Shown: piece by piece, positions 1 through 8,462 of the stretch | Numbering within the stretch: the stretch's first letter is position 1 | How the letters are laid out: the number at the start of each line of letters is the position of its first letter | Source: Ichthyosporea sp. XGB-2017a | Lineage: Eukaryota > Opisthokonta > Ichthyosporea | NCBI GenBank assembly: GCA_002811675.1 | Contig: PDIM01010359.1 | Location: 1-26,768, forward strand | Direction: 5' to 3' | DNA: 26,768 nt | Notes under the pieces: model-generated | Databases searched by the model: none | What the model saw: the letters and a program-made list of their open reading frames with translations, nothing else | What the model was told of the DNA's origin: nothing | Translations under genes and position numbers: made by a program

Positions 1-103
1 CCCCCCCCCACCAAAAAAAAAAAAACTGGTGGTAATAAAATAATTAACACCTTTTAAATCGAAAATTTTCCACCCTAAATTATGCAAATTAAAATCAAAA
101 TCG

Positions 104-159
104 CTTCGCTCGTCCGACGTCCACACTTGCTGTGAGTTGTTATTTTATTATTCTGATCA
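104..159 (+). repeat. Dispersed repeat, copy A
   Basis: A short sequence (CTTCGCTCGTCC, then ACACTTGCTGTGAGT, then a TATTTTA-ATT tail) recurs on the opposite strand near 19031-19076. Copy A carries an extra 7 nt (GACGTCC) between the two conserved blocks, a local duplication of CGTCC. It lies just beyond the 3' end of the small secreted gene and covers its putative poly(A) signal. Class of element unknown. Confidence 0.5.
144..149 (-). promoter_or_regulatory. Poly(A) signal AATAAA for the 193-669 gene
   Basis: AATAAA on the minus strand, 44 nt past the TGA stop at 193. The spacing supports the upstream ORF being a transcribed gene. Confidence 0.45.
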
Positions 160-192
160 CGAATTATGTGACTATTTGGAGTGGGCTATGGC

Positions 193-669
193 TCAATAGT
201 ACATAATATCGCCCGCTATAACTGTATCAAATGAGCCAAGCTTGAAGTTTATGCTAAACGCATTTGAACCCACTAGCCATATTTGGTCAAGCTTCTGCCT
301 TCCATTTTCCTGACGTCTAAATAATAGTGAAAATGTGTTGAACTTTAAATGGTAATAGAATTCCTCGCGAGTGATTTGCAAAGAGATAATTTTCGAGGGT
401 ATCGTCGGGCAAAAATATCCTTTTCCTCCAATTGGGGGATCTGATTTTACTCGTTTCTCGTCAATTTTACAATGTTCCCAATCATTTTCATTGACTTTAC
501 AGTCTATGATACGGTACCAGCAATACAAATTTTGATTCTCGCGACTAACTATTTTAAACTTCTTCGGTATATAGGTTTTCACGCCATTTGACAGGTCCGG
601 CTGTGCCAAGGATGCTGATATTGCAACCAAACAGAATACCAAAGCCACTGGGATCTTATTGTTCATCAT
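193..669 (-). CDS. Small secreted protein, function unknown
   Basis: Single open frame of 158 aa. It starts with tandem methionines (ATGATG; either could be the start), then a charged-hydrophobic-small segment (KIPVALVFCLVAISASLAQP) that is a good signal peptide with likely cleavage near residue 22. The mature part is about 136 aa with several cysteines between roughly residues 50 and 90 and no other membrane segment, so it is probably exported or lumenal. An AATAAA lies 44 nt after the stop. I do not recognise the family. It could also be one exon of a longer gene, but the signal peptide, stop and poly(A) signal argue for a complete small gene. Confidence 0.55.
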   Translation of the reverse strand: MMNNKIPVALVFCLVAISASLAQPDLSNGVKTYIPKKFKIVSRENQNLYCWYRIIDCKVNENDWEHCKIDEKRVKSDPPIGGKGYFCPTIPSKIISLQITREEFYYHLKFNTFSLLFRRQENGRQKLDQIWLVGSNAFSINFKLGSFDTVIAGDIMYY

Positions 670-794
670 CGTGGATACGTTGATCTTTCAAGCTTCTTAA
701 TCTTGCTCACAAAAACAAACGCAGAACTGGCAATGAAATTATTAAATTTTATTTATGAAGAAGTCCATTGCCTAGCCATGAAACATGTGCGATA

Positions 795-955
795 TTTGCA
801 CTAAATAGAGTAACTTCCTCAAGGGAATGACTCTAGGTATACCTTTTAGGGGAACAATCATTTCTTTTAGTAATTGTAACTCTCTAATTCTCCGCTTGCT
901 GAGAACCAATCCGTATGTTTTATTCACCTGAGAAAGTTACTCTATTTAGTGCAAA
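795..955. mobile_element. 161-bp element with 22-bp perfect terminal inverted repeats (MITE-like)
   Basis: The left end 795-816 (TTTGCACTAAATAGAGTAACTT) is the exact reverse complement of the right end 934-955. Pairing continues imperfectly inward. The interior (about 117 bp) is non-coding. The size and perfect inverted ends fit a miniature inverted-repeat transposable element or a long hairpin. I see no clear target-site duplication in the flanks, so the transposon reading is an inference. Confidence 0.5.
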
Positions 956-1116
956 AGCACCCTGAAAAGCACAGATAACCAGACGACAAGTGATTCCCCA
1001 ACTGTGCATTGTATTGCATGCATATATTCAGAGTATCTTCAGGCTTTCCGAGAGAAGGAATTACACATCAAACGCGTACTTGGGGGAAGGACAGGGGGAA
1101 AGAAAGGAGGTTTTAA

Positions 1117-1857
1117 GCTCATCATCCCATACCCGAAATTGCAAAGTACCCTGAGGCAGAAAAAAGACCTCGAGAAGTTATTGGTGTTGATATTTCCGAA
1201 GATATGTGTTCTTTGTCTAAGAAGAGTACGAGTAGTTCTGTTGTTACGTATCTTGAAGGTAACTGTATGGATTAGAGGAGATGAAGCCAATATTCCCCGA
1301 GCAGGAAGGTCTATTATGTTCATGCTTGCGTTGTAATTGCCGAAGAGTGCATGAGGCTGATGGTTTATGAAGTTATAGGGCATTTTCTTAACAGCGAAAC
1401 CGATGTCTTTGCGGGTATGGTCCACTTCCTGACTTCCTGATGAGAAAGAATATGACGAGCTTATGTTTGTTGAAAAGTTTGGATTCAGTAAGTGGTTTGA
1501 GGACCGCAGTGTTGATGGAAGCAAGCTCCTTACTAAACTCTATGGACTAGGTGATGATAAGCGTGTTGTAATGCCAATCACAAACTATCATTACTCTGTG
1601 AAATGTCTTTGCGAGCACTCTGGAAAGTATGGACTTTTGATAGAGTGCCCCACAATGGATGCGAACTCTAGCGCTATGGGAGGCACCTATGACTTGATGG
1701 TCGAGAATCCCACCTTTTGTATATCAAATGGAAGACATATGAAATAAATGGCGGAAAATTTGTGAAAGAGACTAGTACACAAAGAGACTGGATGATCGCG
1801 ATGGAAACAGGTTTTAACTTAGTGCTGGTTCGGAAGGGAGTGGCGGATGGGGCATAA
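1117..1857 (+). pseudogene. Decayed SAM-dependent methyltransferase-like gene
   Basis: Protein-like sequence is spread over alternating frames. Frame 1 (1117-1275) reads AKYPEAEKRPREVIGVDISE, resembling the strand-2/motif-I region of class I SAM methyltransferases (GVDISEDM), then meets stops at 1273 and 1282. Frame 1 reopens at 1285-1437 and ends in TGA. Frame 2 is open 1433-1747 (DEKEYDELMFVEKFGFSKWF onward). Frame 1 then resumes with LLYIKWKTYEINGG and RDWMIAMETGFNLVLV, stopping at 1855. An 8-nt tandem duplication (ACTTCCTG, 1424-1439) sits at one frame break. The glycine-rich SAM loop is not intact. The family call rests on one motif. Unrecognised introns or sequencing errors are the alternatives to a pseudogene. 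Confidence 0.45.
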
Positions 1858-2780
1858 CAAGCGAGCGACGGAGAATCAGTAATTGAGGCGAATGAGTTGT
1901 AGTGAAAATGTGGGAAAGAAAAGAATGTGAAGATGGAGTCTCACCTTGACTACTCCGACTACTCCGGCTGTCCCTTCGAGCAGCTATCAACCGGTGCCTG
2001 GACATACATTTAAGTCAACTTATTGGAGTAAAATGTACCATGCTACCAAAAGCTAATGGATCAAAGAGCGCGGGAGACAGCAGCTGCTCAGGTATAAATT
2101 TAGAGCGCGACCACGGTAAGGCGGGAGTGGGCTATGCCTATCCAGTGTACGTTTACTACTCTGCCCTTATGGGTGACACGGATAATCTGAAGCTGTATGC
2201 TTGTCCAGGATGTAACCAAGTGCTCCTGTAAGATATTTGTCGTTCTCTGACTGTTCTGTGTTCATTAGCCTATAGCCCTGCCTATAGCTATAATACCCAA
2301 AAGGAGTTCAGCCAAATGACCAGCATTCCTGTGCGTGTGTGTGTGTGTGTGTGTGTAAGTTCAACAGCTCTAGGTTCTGGCTGTTACAGTACTTGTGGCT
2401 TGCTTTGGGAAATAAACTGATATATGAAGAAAAAACATCATGGTCCATTAGTGCCCATTAAATTCTGACAAGCTAGAAAAGTAATATATTATTAGCTGCC
2501 TGCTAACGTGGTTACAGGCAATGGAGAGGGCTCTAAAACACTGAAGAAATCAAGACTTCTCAATTCCACTGGCCATTGCCAAAACCTGCAAACAAAACAA
2601 AAAAAGAACAAGAAAAAGGCGGGAAAAATTTCAAAAAAGAAATGGCCTCCAGGAAGAAATTTTAAATTCTCTTGTTTTGTTTTGTTCTTCTTTTTTTTTT
2701 TTCATAAATTCCATTTTGGATCTTCTTGGGTGCCTTAAATCAAACCAATCCGAGATCCACAGCACCGAAGTATACCAATA
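1858..2780. other. Intergenic stretch, no supported gene
   Basis: Holds only short frames. One at 2040-2231 (+, 63 aa) ends in LYACPGCNQVLL and could be a degenerate terminal exon, but has no start context or neighbouring exon I can defend. Also contains a (GT)n microsatellite at 2331-2356 and a T-run at about 2691-2702 just before the HOP2 start. Confidence 0.5.
2331..2356. repeat. (GT)n microsatellite
   Basis: Thirteen GT-type dinucleotides, one interrupted (GTGCGTGTGT...), in intergenic DNA. Confidence 0.9.
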
Positions 2781-3749
2781 ATGGGAGTGAAGGACAAAAA
2801 GGGGTCCAAAAAGGGGGGAGAGGACCCCGAGCAGAGGATCCTCGAGTACATTAACTCCCGCAACCGGCCCTTCTCTGCGATAGACATTTTTAATAACCTC
2901 CACGGGGAGATTGGAAAAACACAGGTGGTGAAGTCCCTCGCTGCACTGGGGCAGTCCAAGAAGTTGATTGAGAAAGAATATGGGAAATCCAAAGTGTATG
3001 CCCCGACACAACACGATCAAACCAAAGTCAGCGAGGAGGAAATGAAGGAAATGGATACGAGGATCAACGAATTAAAAGAACAGGTGAAATCAACTAAAAC
3101 CATCGCCAATGACAAACAAAAAGAACTCACGGCGCTCCTCTCCAATGAGCCGCTGGAGGAGATCCACGCGAGGATTGAGGTGGTGAAGGAGGCAAATGGG
3201 AAGTTGGAGAAGAAGCTGGACACGTTAAAGGGCGGGGACTGTCAGTTACTGACAAAGGAGCAAATCAACTCCCTCAATGCCAATGTGGAAAAGACCCGGG
3301 CTACCTTTAGGAAGAGAAAACGAATGGTGAGAATAACTGGGAAGGAAGTTGCTTGACTTTGTGTTGTTTGTTACGTTGATTGGGGCACAAAAAAAGAACT
3401 AACTTATTCCTTTTCTTTTCTCTTCGTTGTGTTTTAATTGATTTTCTTGTTTTTTTTTTTTTGGTGGTGCTTTATTTTGATCTACACCCATTTAAATCAA
3501 ATCTCCAGTGCAATAACATCCTCGATGCCATTTTAGAAGGATACCCAAAATCTAAAAAGGAGCTTTATGTAAGTAACGCAAAAAAGAATAGGTGGAAAGT
3601 AGAGCCAGATTGAAATTTAACTGAACCCTGGACCACGTGAACATTACGGGATTCTCTTATCATGCATTTATTTTGTTGCTTTGCTTTACAATTATTAGGA
3701 ACAAATCGGGATTGAAATGGATGAACAGGCGGAAAAACAACTCATGTAA
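2781..3749 (+). CDS. HOP2: HOP2/PSMC3IP (TBPIP) homologous-pairing protein, three exons
   Basis: Spliced gene with exons 2781-3326, 3509-3568 and 3699-3749. The introns are 182 and 130 nt (GTGAGA...CAG and GTAAGT...TAG) and both are phase 0. The product is 218 aa, close to the usual size of about 217. Residues about 17-85 form the winged-helix DNA-binding domain (ILEYINSRNRPFSAIDIFNN, VVKSLAALG, GKSKVYAP). Residues about 85-175 are a lysine/glutamate-rich coiled coil that in this family pairs with MND1. The C-terminal signature RKRKRM then NILDAILEGYPKSKKELYEQ crosses both junctions, which confirms the splicing. HOP2-MND1 stabilises RAD51/DMC1 filaments in meiotic homologous pairing, so its presence suggests a sexual cycle. 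Intron 1 contains a 12-nt T tract. Confidence 0.95.
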
Positions 3750-4051
3750 AAACAAAACCAAAAAACAACTATTAAAGAAATAGGATAAGAACAAAACTGT
3801 AAATCCAACTCATCCAAATATAAATCAATGTAATTGTAACTGTACAGAGGAATATAAAGTGCAAATCTCCCAACCACCACCACTTAAAGCCAAACCAAAT
3901 CAAATCAAAAAAGAAATTCAATGGATTTTTGTCTTAAATTTTCCTCCCGTTTCAAAAAAACAAAATAAGGTACCGAGAATAAAAAATAAAAAAAAAAAAA
4001 AAGGTACCGAGAAAAAAAAAAAAAAAAAAAAAAAAAAGCATTGACACAAAG
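3750..4051. other. A-rich spacer with a duplicated 12-mer
   Basis: No coding signal. AAGGTACCGAGA occurs at 3967-3978 and again at 4001-4012, each followed by an A tract. On the minus strand these are two successive T runs just downstream of the tRNA-Trp gene. A HOP2 poly(A) signal is probably in this A-rich DNA (AATAAA-like near 3979) but cannot be fixed. Confidence 0.5.
4012..4037 (-). terminator. Pol III T-run terminator of tRNA-Trp
   Basis: An uninterrupted T run of about 26 nt on the minus strand begins 15 nt after the tRNA 3' end, the standard RNA polymerase III termination signal, though far longer than the four or five T residues normally sufficient. Confidence 0.8.
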
Positions 4052-4123
4052 TGACCTCGACAGGAATTGAACCTGCAACCCTCGGAGCTGGAATCCGATG
4101 CTCTACCATTGAGCCACGAAGCC
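4052..4123 (-). tRNA. tRNA-Trp (anticodon CCA)
   Basis: A 72-nt cloverleaf without intron and without an encoded CCA end. The acceptor pairs GGCTTCG with CGAGGTC and the discriminator base is A. The D stem is GCTC/GAGC around AATGGTA, the anticodon stem TCGGA/TCCGA around loop TTCCAGC (CCA at 34-36), and the T stem GCAGG/CCTGT around TTCAATT. The A box (TGGCTCAATGG) and B box (GGTTCAATTCC) promoters are present. Positions 2-71 and 4-69 of the acceptor are both G-U wobbles. A long T-run terminator follows. Confidence 0.95.
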
Positions 4124-4395
4124 CCTTGGCTTACGTGTCCCTCTCTTCCAGAAATTAGCCTTTTCCATCCATCCACGACAAAACTAGAAAGAAAGAATCT
4201 CGAGATAAAGCAAACAACTTCAAGCTCTTCGACAAGCGGCTTTTTTATTGCTTTGTATCTGAAAAGTTTTCACTTCACATCTTTTTGCAAGCATTGGCCC
4301 TTTGCTTACTAGCAGTGGTAGCTACTGCTTGCTTTGGGCTAACGCCCCCATACTTAGCTGGGTATGCTCTTCTGTACAATTTGTGCTTTTAGTCA

Positions 4396-5040
4396 TGGAT
4401 CCGAAGTGTTGGTATTAGGGAAACAATGATTCTTCGGGAGGAGGTTCATGTAAATCCCGAGCTTAAGAGAGGTACCCCAGATTGGGAGAGGTGGGACAAG
4501 ATAATACGTCTCTGGAATGCCAACAGTGACACAATGGAGAGGGTTTTCATTAGGCTCTATAAGCTCACGAAGGGATACTGCAAAGGACTATGTGGCTCTT
4601 CCTTCACTGTAAACTCTGGACTAGAGACAGGCAGAGAGCTAAATTGGGGCCAATTTTCGATGACGCGGGCAAGGGCACGCTGTGTCCCCTATGCATGAGG
4701 GAAGAGGAATCTATCAGACACGTAAACGTCTGTGATGGGATGAAAGGAGGGTAAACGGCGAGGTGGACGTTTTCCACCACCTGCTTCGAAGGCCTAAATG
4801 GGTTATTGCATGTTTCGCTGTTGCATGGAAGGAGAGGAATGGCTTTTTCTACGGGGATCAAGTGCACCCCACACCGGTAGAAGAAATCATTACCAAGGTT
4901 AACTGGGAATGGGAGGCCAGACCAAGACAGAGGAGAAATCCAAATCTTGAAGGCCATATAGTGTAAAGTATCAAATGAATAAAGGGAAAGGGTCCTCTAA
5001 GGAGAGAGGGCAAAAAAAAAAAAAAGAAAAAAAAAAAAAA
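4396..5040 (+). mobile_element. Non-LTR (LINE-type) retrotransposon 3' relic with poly(A) tail
   Basis: The C-terminal part of a LINE ORF2 is visible in three different frames. At 4426-4574 is an RT-distal region (TPDWERWDKIIRLWNA). At 4575-4754 is the zf-RVT region, with LHCKLWTRDRQRAKLG, the cysteines in LCPLCMREEESIRHV and a downstream NVC, ending in TAA at 4752. From about 4757 to 4966 is the usual end segment with AVAWKERNGFF. An interrupted A tract at 5012-5040 is the tail. The two frame changes and an in-frame stop make it dead. The 5' boundary is uncertain, the core RT motif is missing, and I could not define target-site duplications. The copy looks 5'-truncated, as is typical for LINEs. 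Confidence 0.75.
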
Positions 5041-6208
5041 GCCCCTCTGGAAAAGATGTTTCATTGCACTTGTCTGCCGATTAAGAATATGAAAATGCTC
5101 ATGTGTTCGTAATAACTCATAGCAAGGCTTGTCAATTTTGAAGAGAGCGTGTTGACTGTTGCTTTACTAAAACAGTTTATGTTGAAATATATTATCGATA
5201 AAGACACGATTAACTATTAGATCTTGACAACGAATATGCAGACACATATTCAACTCGGACGTATTCCTTTTCTTTGCCATTTTTGAAAACTATGATGTTT
5301 CTCTATACAAGTCTTTTTCTTTTTGGCTTTAACGGTTCTCCCTAATAGTATTTTTCAATCCTGTTACAAACAATACGTTTACACCAGCAAGTGTTTTTAC
5401 GACATATCCTTCCCGTTTCGGGGCCAAAAGATCACACTTAGGCGTAGATTCTTCCATGTGCCTGACCAAAGTTTCCACTTACACAAAGCCAGTGCTTGAT
5501 CTCCACATACTCGCAACCATCTATGTTCACAACTCTAGGGATCTTGTAATACAGACTACCACACAACCCTCCACAACTCAGGAATGCTCTGTAGTATGTG
5601 AGGATCACTCTGAAACCAAATTCCTTATTCTACAGGGGCTTAACCTTTCTATAGTCCGTAAGAGGTTCTGTAATTTTCTGAAAGGAGTGGGAAAATAGGC
5701 GTTTTTTCGGGGTGCTATTTTATGTGTCAAAAAGTGTCCCGTACATTTTTTTTTTTCGAAAAGATCAGCTGATGTTTTGAGACGCTCCTTTTTGTATGAG
5801 AAGGACCATAGTTTACTGCTTACTCCCCTCCCGGCCACGCGCGAATGTCTCCGAGACTCACTGGCGTTACAGTTGCTGCACCCTATGACGCAAACCTAAA
5901 TATGAAAATAATGCGGAGGTTGAAATGCCCTTACTTGCGCAACCCTAAGAGAGAACAGAGGCAAGCATCTGACCATGTGATTACATGATCTGACAGCGAC
6001 CATTACTTGAACAACGAATCCTGTTTCCTGAGTCCTGACATGTTTTGCTCGTCTTCTTGTTTCCTTATTCCTTTCCAGTCTGCCATTCTGATATGTGCTG
6101 TTTTTTTTAAAAAAAAAAAAAAAAAAATCAACTCGTTCAGCCTCGAATTTATTGATTTTCTGAAAGAACTCTTTTAAATCACTAAAGGTTTGCAAATCAC
6201 ATTCTGCA
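5041..6208. other. Intergenic region upstream of the CHK1-like kinase
   Basis: No supported gene; short frames on both strands lack domain-like composition. It contains AACCCTAA at about 5942-5949, a telo-box-like motif about 260 nt before the kinase ATG, and a T/A homopolymer junction near 6101-6127. Confidence 0.45.
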
Positions 6209-7117
6209 ATGCTGGATTATAAAGATTATAAAGTTAAAAGAATTGGCTCAGGCTCCACTGCCTCAGTTTATGTTCTAACCCATCTAGTGAGTGGTGATCA
6301 AACAGCAGTGAAAGTGATAAAATGTACCTGCCAGTCAGGCAGTAAATCCCTTAATGCCGCAGAAAAGGAAGCAACAATCCACAAGGCCTTGAGGCACCCG
6401 AATATTGTCAGGCTTAGCCATTACGTAATAACCTCATCTCATTGCATTCTCGCTATGGAATACTTGCCAGGAGGCGACTTATGCGATTATATCTCTGGTT
6501 GTCCCATCACCGAGAAAAAGGCACTTTACTACTTTCGGCAAGTTGTGTCAGCAGTGGAGTTTATGCACGCCAATGGGGTTGTTCACAGAGACATCAAGCC
6601 AGACAATGTCGCTTTGGATGTTAAGCAGGATGTATGCAAGCTAATAGATTTTGGTTTTGCCTGTCCCGTACATACGCCCCTTTCTCGTAATGCGGGGACG
6701 GTTTCATATATGGCTCCTGAGTCCTTAGAGGCAAAAGATGGCGTGTATGGAAATTTAAAGGCGGTGGATGTTTGGGCTGCCGGAATTTTGCTCTTTACAC
6801 TTCTGACAGGAGCTTTCCCATGGACGATGGCTTGTCCAACTTGTCTTGGCTACAATGATTTTTTAACACGTGGATTTGGTTCTAGAGGATGGCCATCAGG
6901 CTTTAGTTATCCTCTTAATCGCCTTTTTGCCATGATGTTATGCCATAACCCATGCGAGAGGTGCTGCATTCAGGATATAAAAAAATATATTGAGTGTGAC
7001 TATTTTGTTCAATATCTCGATACTTTGGACAGTGACTCATGCATTCAGGAATGTGCCGAAGTCAAAGAAAAGTCCTGTAAGACAGATCAAAATGTACGGA
7101 GCCCCACTCTTGTCTAA
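6209..7117 (+). CDS. Serine/threonine protein kinase, CHK1-like (CAMK group)
   Basis: Intronless 302-aa protein that is nearly all kinase domain. Visible motifs are the glycine loop GSGSTASV (13-20), the ATP-anchoring AVK lysine at 35, Glu54 as the likely helix-C glutamate, HRDIKPDN with catalytic Asp128, DFG at 147-149, APE at 169-171, and DVWAAGILLFTLLTGAFPW. All catalytic residues are present, so it should be active. The GDLCDYI segment after the hinge, the GT-SYMAPE activation loop and the LLTGAFPW region resemble checkpoint kinase CHK1 more than other CAMK kinases. The C-terminal tail is only about 40 aa, so the CHK1 regulatory domain is absent. It may be a CHK1 paralogue or another small CAMK kinase. 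AATAAA occurs at 7429-7434, 312 nt past the stop. Confidence 0.85.
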   Translation: MLDYKDYKVKRIGSGSTASVYVLTHLVSGDQTAVKVIKCTCQSGSKSLNAAEKEATIHKALRHPNIVRLSHYVITSSHCILAMEYLPGGDLCDYISGCPITEKKALYYFRQVVSAVEFMHANGVVHRDIKPDNVALDVKQDVCKLIDFGFACPVHTPLSRNAGTVSYMAPESLEAKDGVYGNLKAVDVWAAGILLFTLLTGAFPWTMACPTCLGYNDFLTRGFGSRGWPSGFSYPLNRLFAMMLCHNPCERCCIQDIKKYIECDYFVQYLDTLDSDSCIQECAEVKEKSCKTDQNVRSPTLV

Positions 7118-7575
7118 ACCAAATAACTCTTTCTGATAGAGATGTCACTCTTCCTGCCAACCCAACAAGATACAAACACAAATGAACGCACTCCTCACGA
7201 TTATCCTATGGTAGTTCACGATATTCCTTACTACGTGATATTTATGTTCAGGGATGCCCCTTCGGGATGGTACAACTCCGTCTGCGCCCACTACTAAATT
7301 GGCACATGTTGGGTATAATGGTTATGGAGTATTATTTAATGGTCCCGACTTTGACTGCCCTCTAGCCCTTATTTTCACTTGCAATACTTGCAGTGGCGAG
7401 TTTGAATATTACTTTTTGTTACCCACAAAATAAAGACCAATCCAAGCTATATGACAAAAATTCAAAAGGTAAGGCACAGCCAAGGATATCTCTTTCTTTA
7501 AAATGAAGGTGGAATGAAAGAGCTTTCAATCACCTAAAATCGAGCTATTTTGAAATGCAAAAGTAAGTCTTCTAA
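7118..7575. other. Intergenic; one possible terminal-exon-like frame
   Basis: On the + strand an acceptor-like TTATGTTCAG at about 7241-7250 is followed by an open frame to a TAA at about 7432 (contains LAHVGYNGYGVLFNGPDFDC). It overlaps the AATAAA at 7429. No matching upstream exon was found and the family is unknown, so it is not called as a gene. Confidence 0.3.
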
Positions 7576-7965
7576 CTAATGACTGCTGCCTTGAGCAAGC
7601 TCAAAGGTCCCTTGGCCATTCTCATTTAAATACTCGGTAGTTAGTCGGAAAGCCTTGTCTGGAGAACTCGGTCCTGTTGGTCGAGATTGGAAGAAAACTC
7701 CAGTCAACCCAACTTGATTTTCCCCACTTGTTTTGAAAACAAAAGTGTCACAGGCATAGTGCTGAAGTTCGTAATACCTTCGCCCAATGGAAAGCACAAG
7801 GCCATCATAAGGAACAGGGTGACTGTCTTTTGTTTCCGTGTGGAATAAAAGGATGTTCCGCGGGGCTATTATAATACCAGCAGAAACTTTCTCGTCTAAC
7901 ACTCTAGAACCGGAGTGCCCGATTATTATATACGTGATCTGTTCTAGATGTGCCTCCCAGCGCAT
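7576..7965 (-). CDS. Orphan ORF, possible DUF3471-like C-terminal domain fragment
   Basis: A 129-aa frame. The last 80 or so residues look like a folded beta domain (YDGLVLSIGRRYYELQHYA, CDTFVF, GLTGVFFQSRPTG, FRLTTEYLNENGQGTFEL). The ELxHYxxDTF...F...G...L pattern recalls the DUF3471 domain that follows serine beta-lactamase/penicillin-binding-like domains. No beta-lactamase domain (SxxK) is found upstream, and only about 500 bp separates it from the end of the poly(A) polymerase gene on the same strand. It may be a 5'-truncated relic or the last exon of a short gene; an acceptor-like AAAGACAG lies before VPYDGLV. The family assignment is weak. Confidence 0.35.
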   Translation of the reverse strand: MRWEAHLEQITYIIIGHSGSRVLDEKVSAGIIIAPRNILLFHTETKDSHPVPYDGLVLSIGRRYYELQHYACDTFVFKTSGENQVGLTGVFFQSRPTGPSSPDKAFRLTTEYLNENGQGTFELAQGSSH

Positions 7966-8462
7966 TCAATCCAAATCCATCTACGTCTCCCTTAGTCTAA
8001 ATAACCAACGCACTCGACGAATCCGTGTCGTGTGGTGCAAACACCAAACAGCCTTGCAAGCCGCTATAATTCCTCAGTCCTCACCTAAAGTCACCACCGA
8101 ATAATAAAACCACTGGACTGCTGCCAATTATTTGCGTGAAGTAGCCACTAACGAGATGCGGTCACAAGTGGCTTTCAAGTGCTGGGCCCTCTAGTAGAGC
8201 TTGTACTGTCCTCCCCACTCAAAATACACAACAATGTTAAAACCTTTTACATTAAAGATCTTCCAGAGATTTATTGATTTCTTTTAGGAAAATAGAGAGA
8301 AAGAGAGACAGAAAAAGGTACAAAAGGTAAAGAAATGTGGTTATCTGCAATGTTCCCCAGAAATGATAGCGTAACTAAGACACCACACAGACCTCATTCG
8401 AGTGTAATGCTGCCTTCTGCGGACTGTGACACATGACTCATCCTTCAGGTCAGGCTGGGCAG
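7966..8462. other. Intergenic; 3' region of poly(A) polymerase
   Basis: No gene seen. The minus-strand AATAAA at 8270-8275 lies here. Short frames only. Confidence 0.5.
8270..8275 (-). promoter_or_regulatory. Poly(A) signal AATAAA of poly(A) polymerase
   Basis: Minus-strand AATAAA about 188 nt after the poly(A) polymerase stop codon; the most plausible signal in this 3' flank. Confidence 0.4.

Noticed and set aside
2040..2231. 63-aa ORF ending in CPGCNQVLL as a zinc protein
   Set aside because: Only one CxxC pair and no supported start or partner exon.
5456..5838. Overlapping small ORFs upstream of the kinase
   Set aside because: No domain-like composition, no signal peptide, and no splice or poly(A) support.
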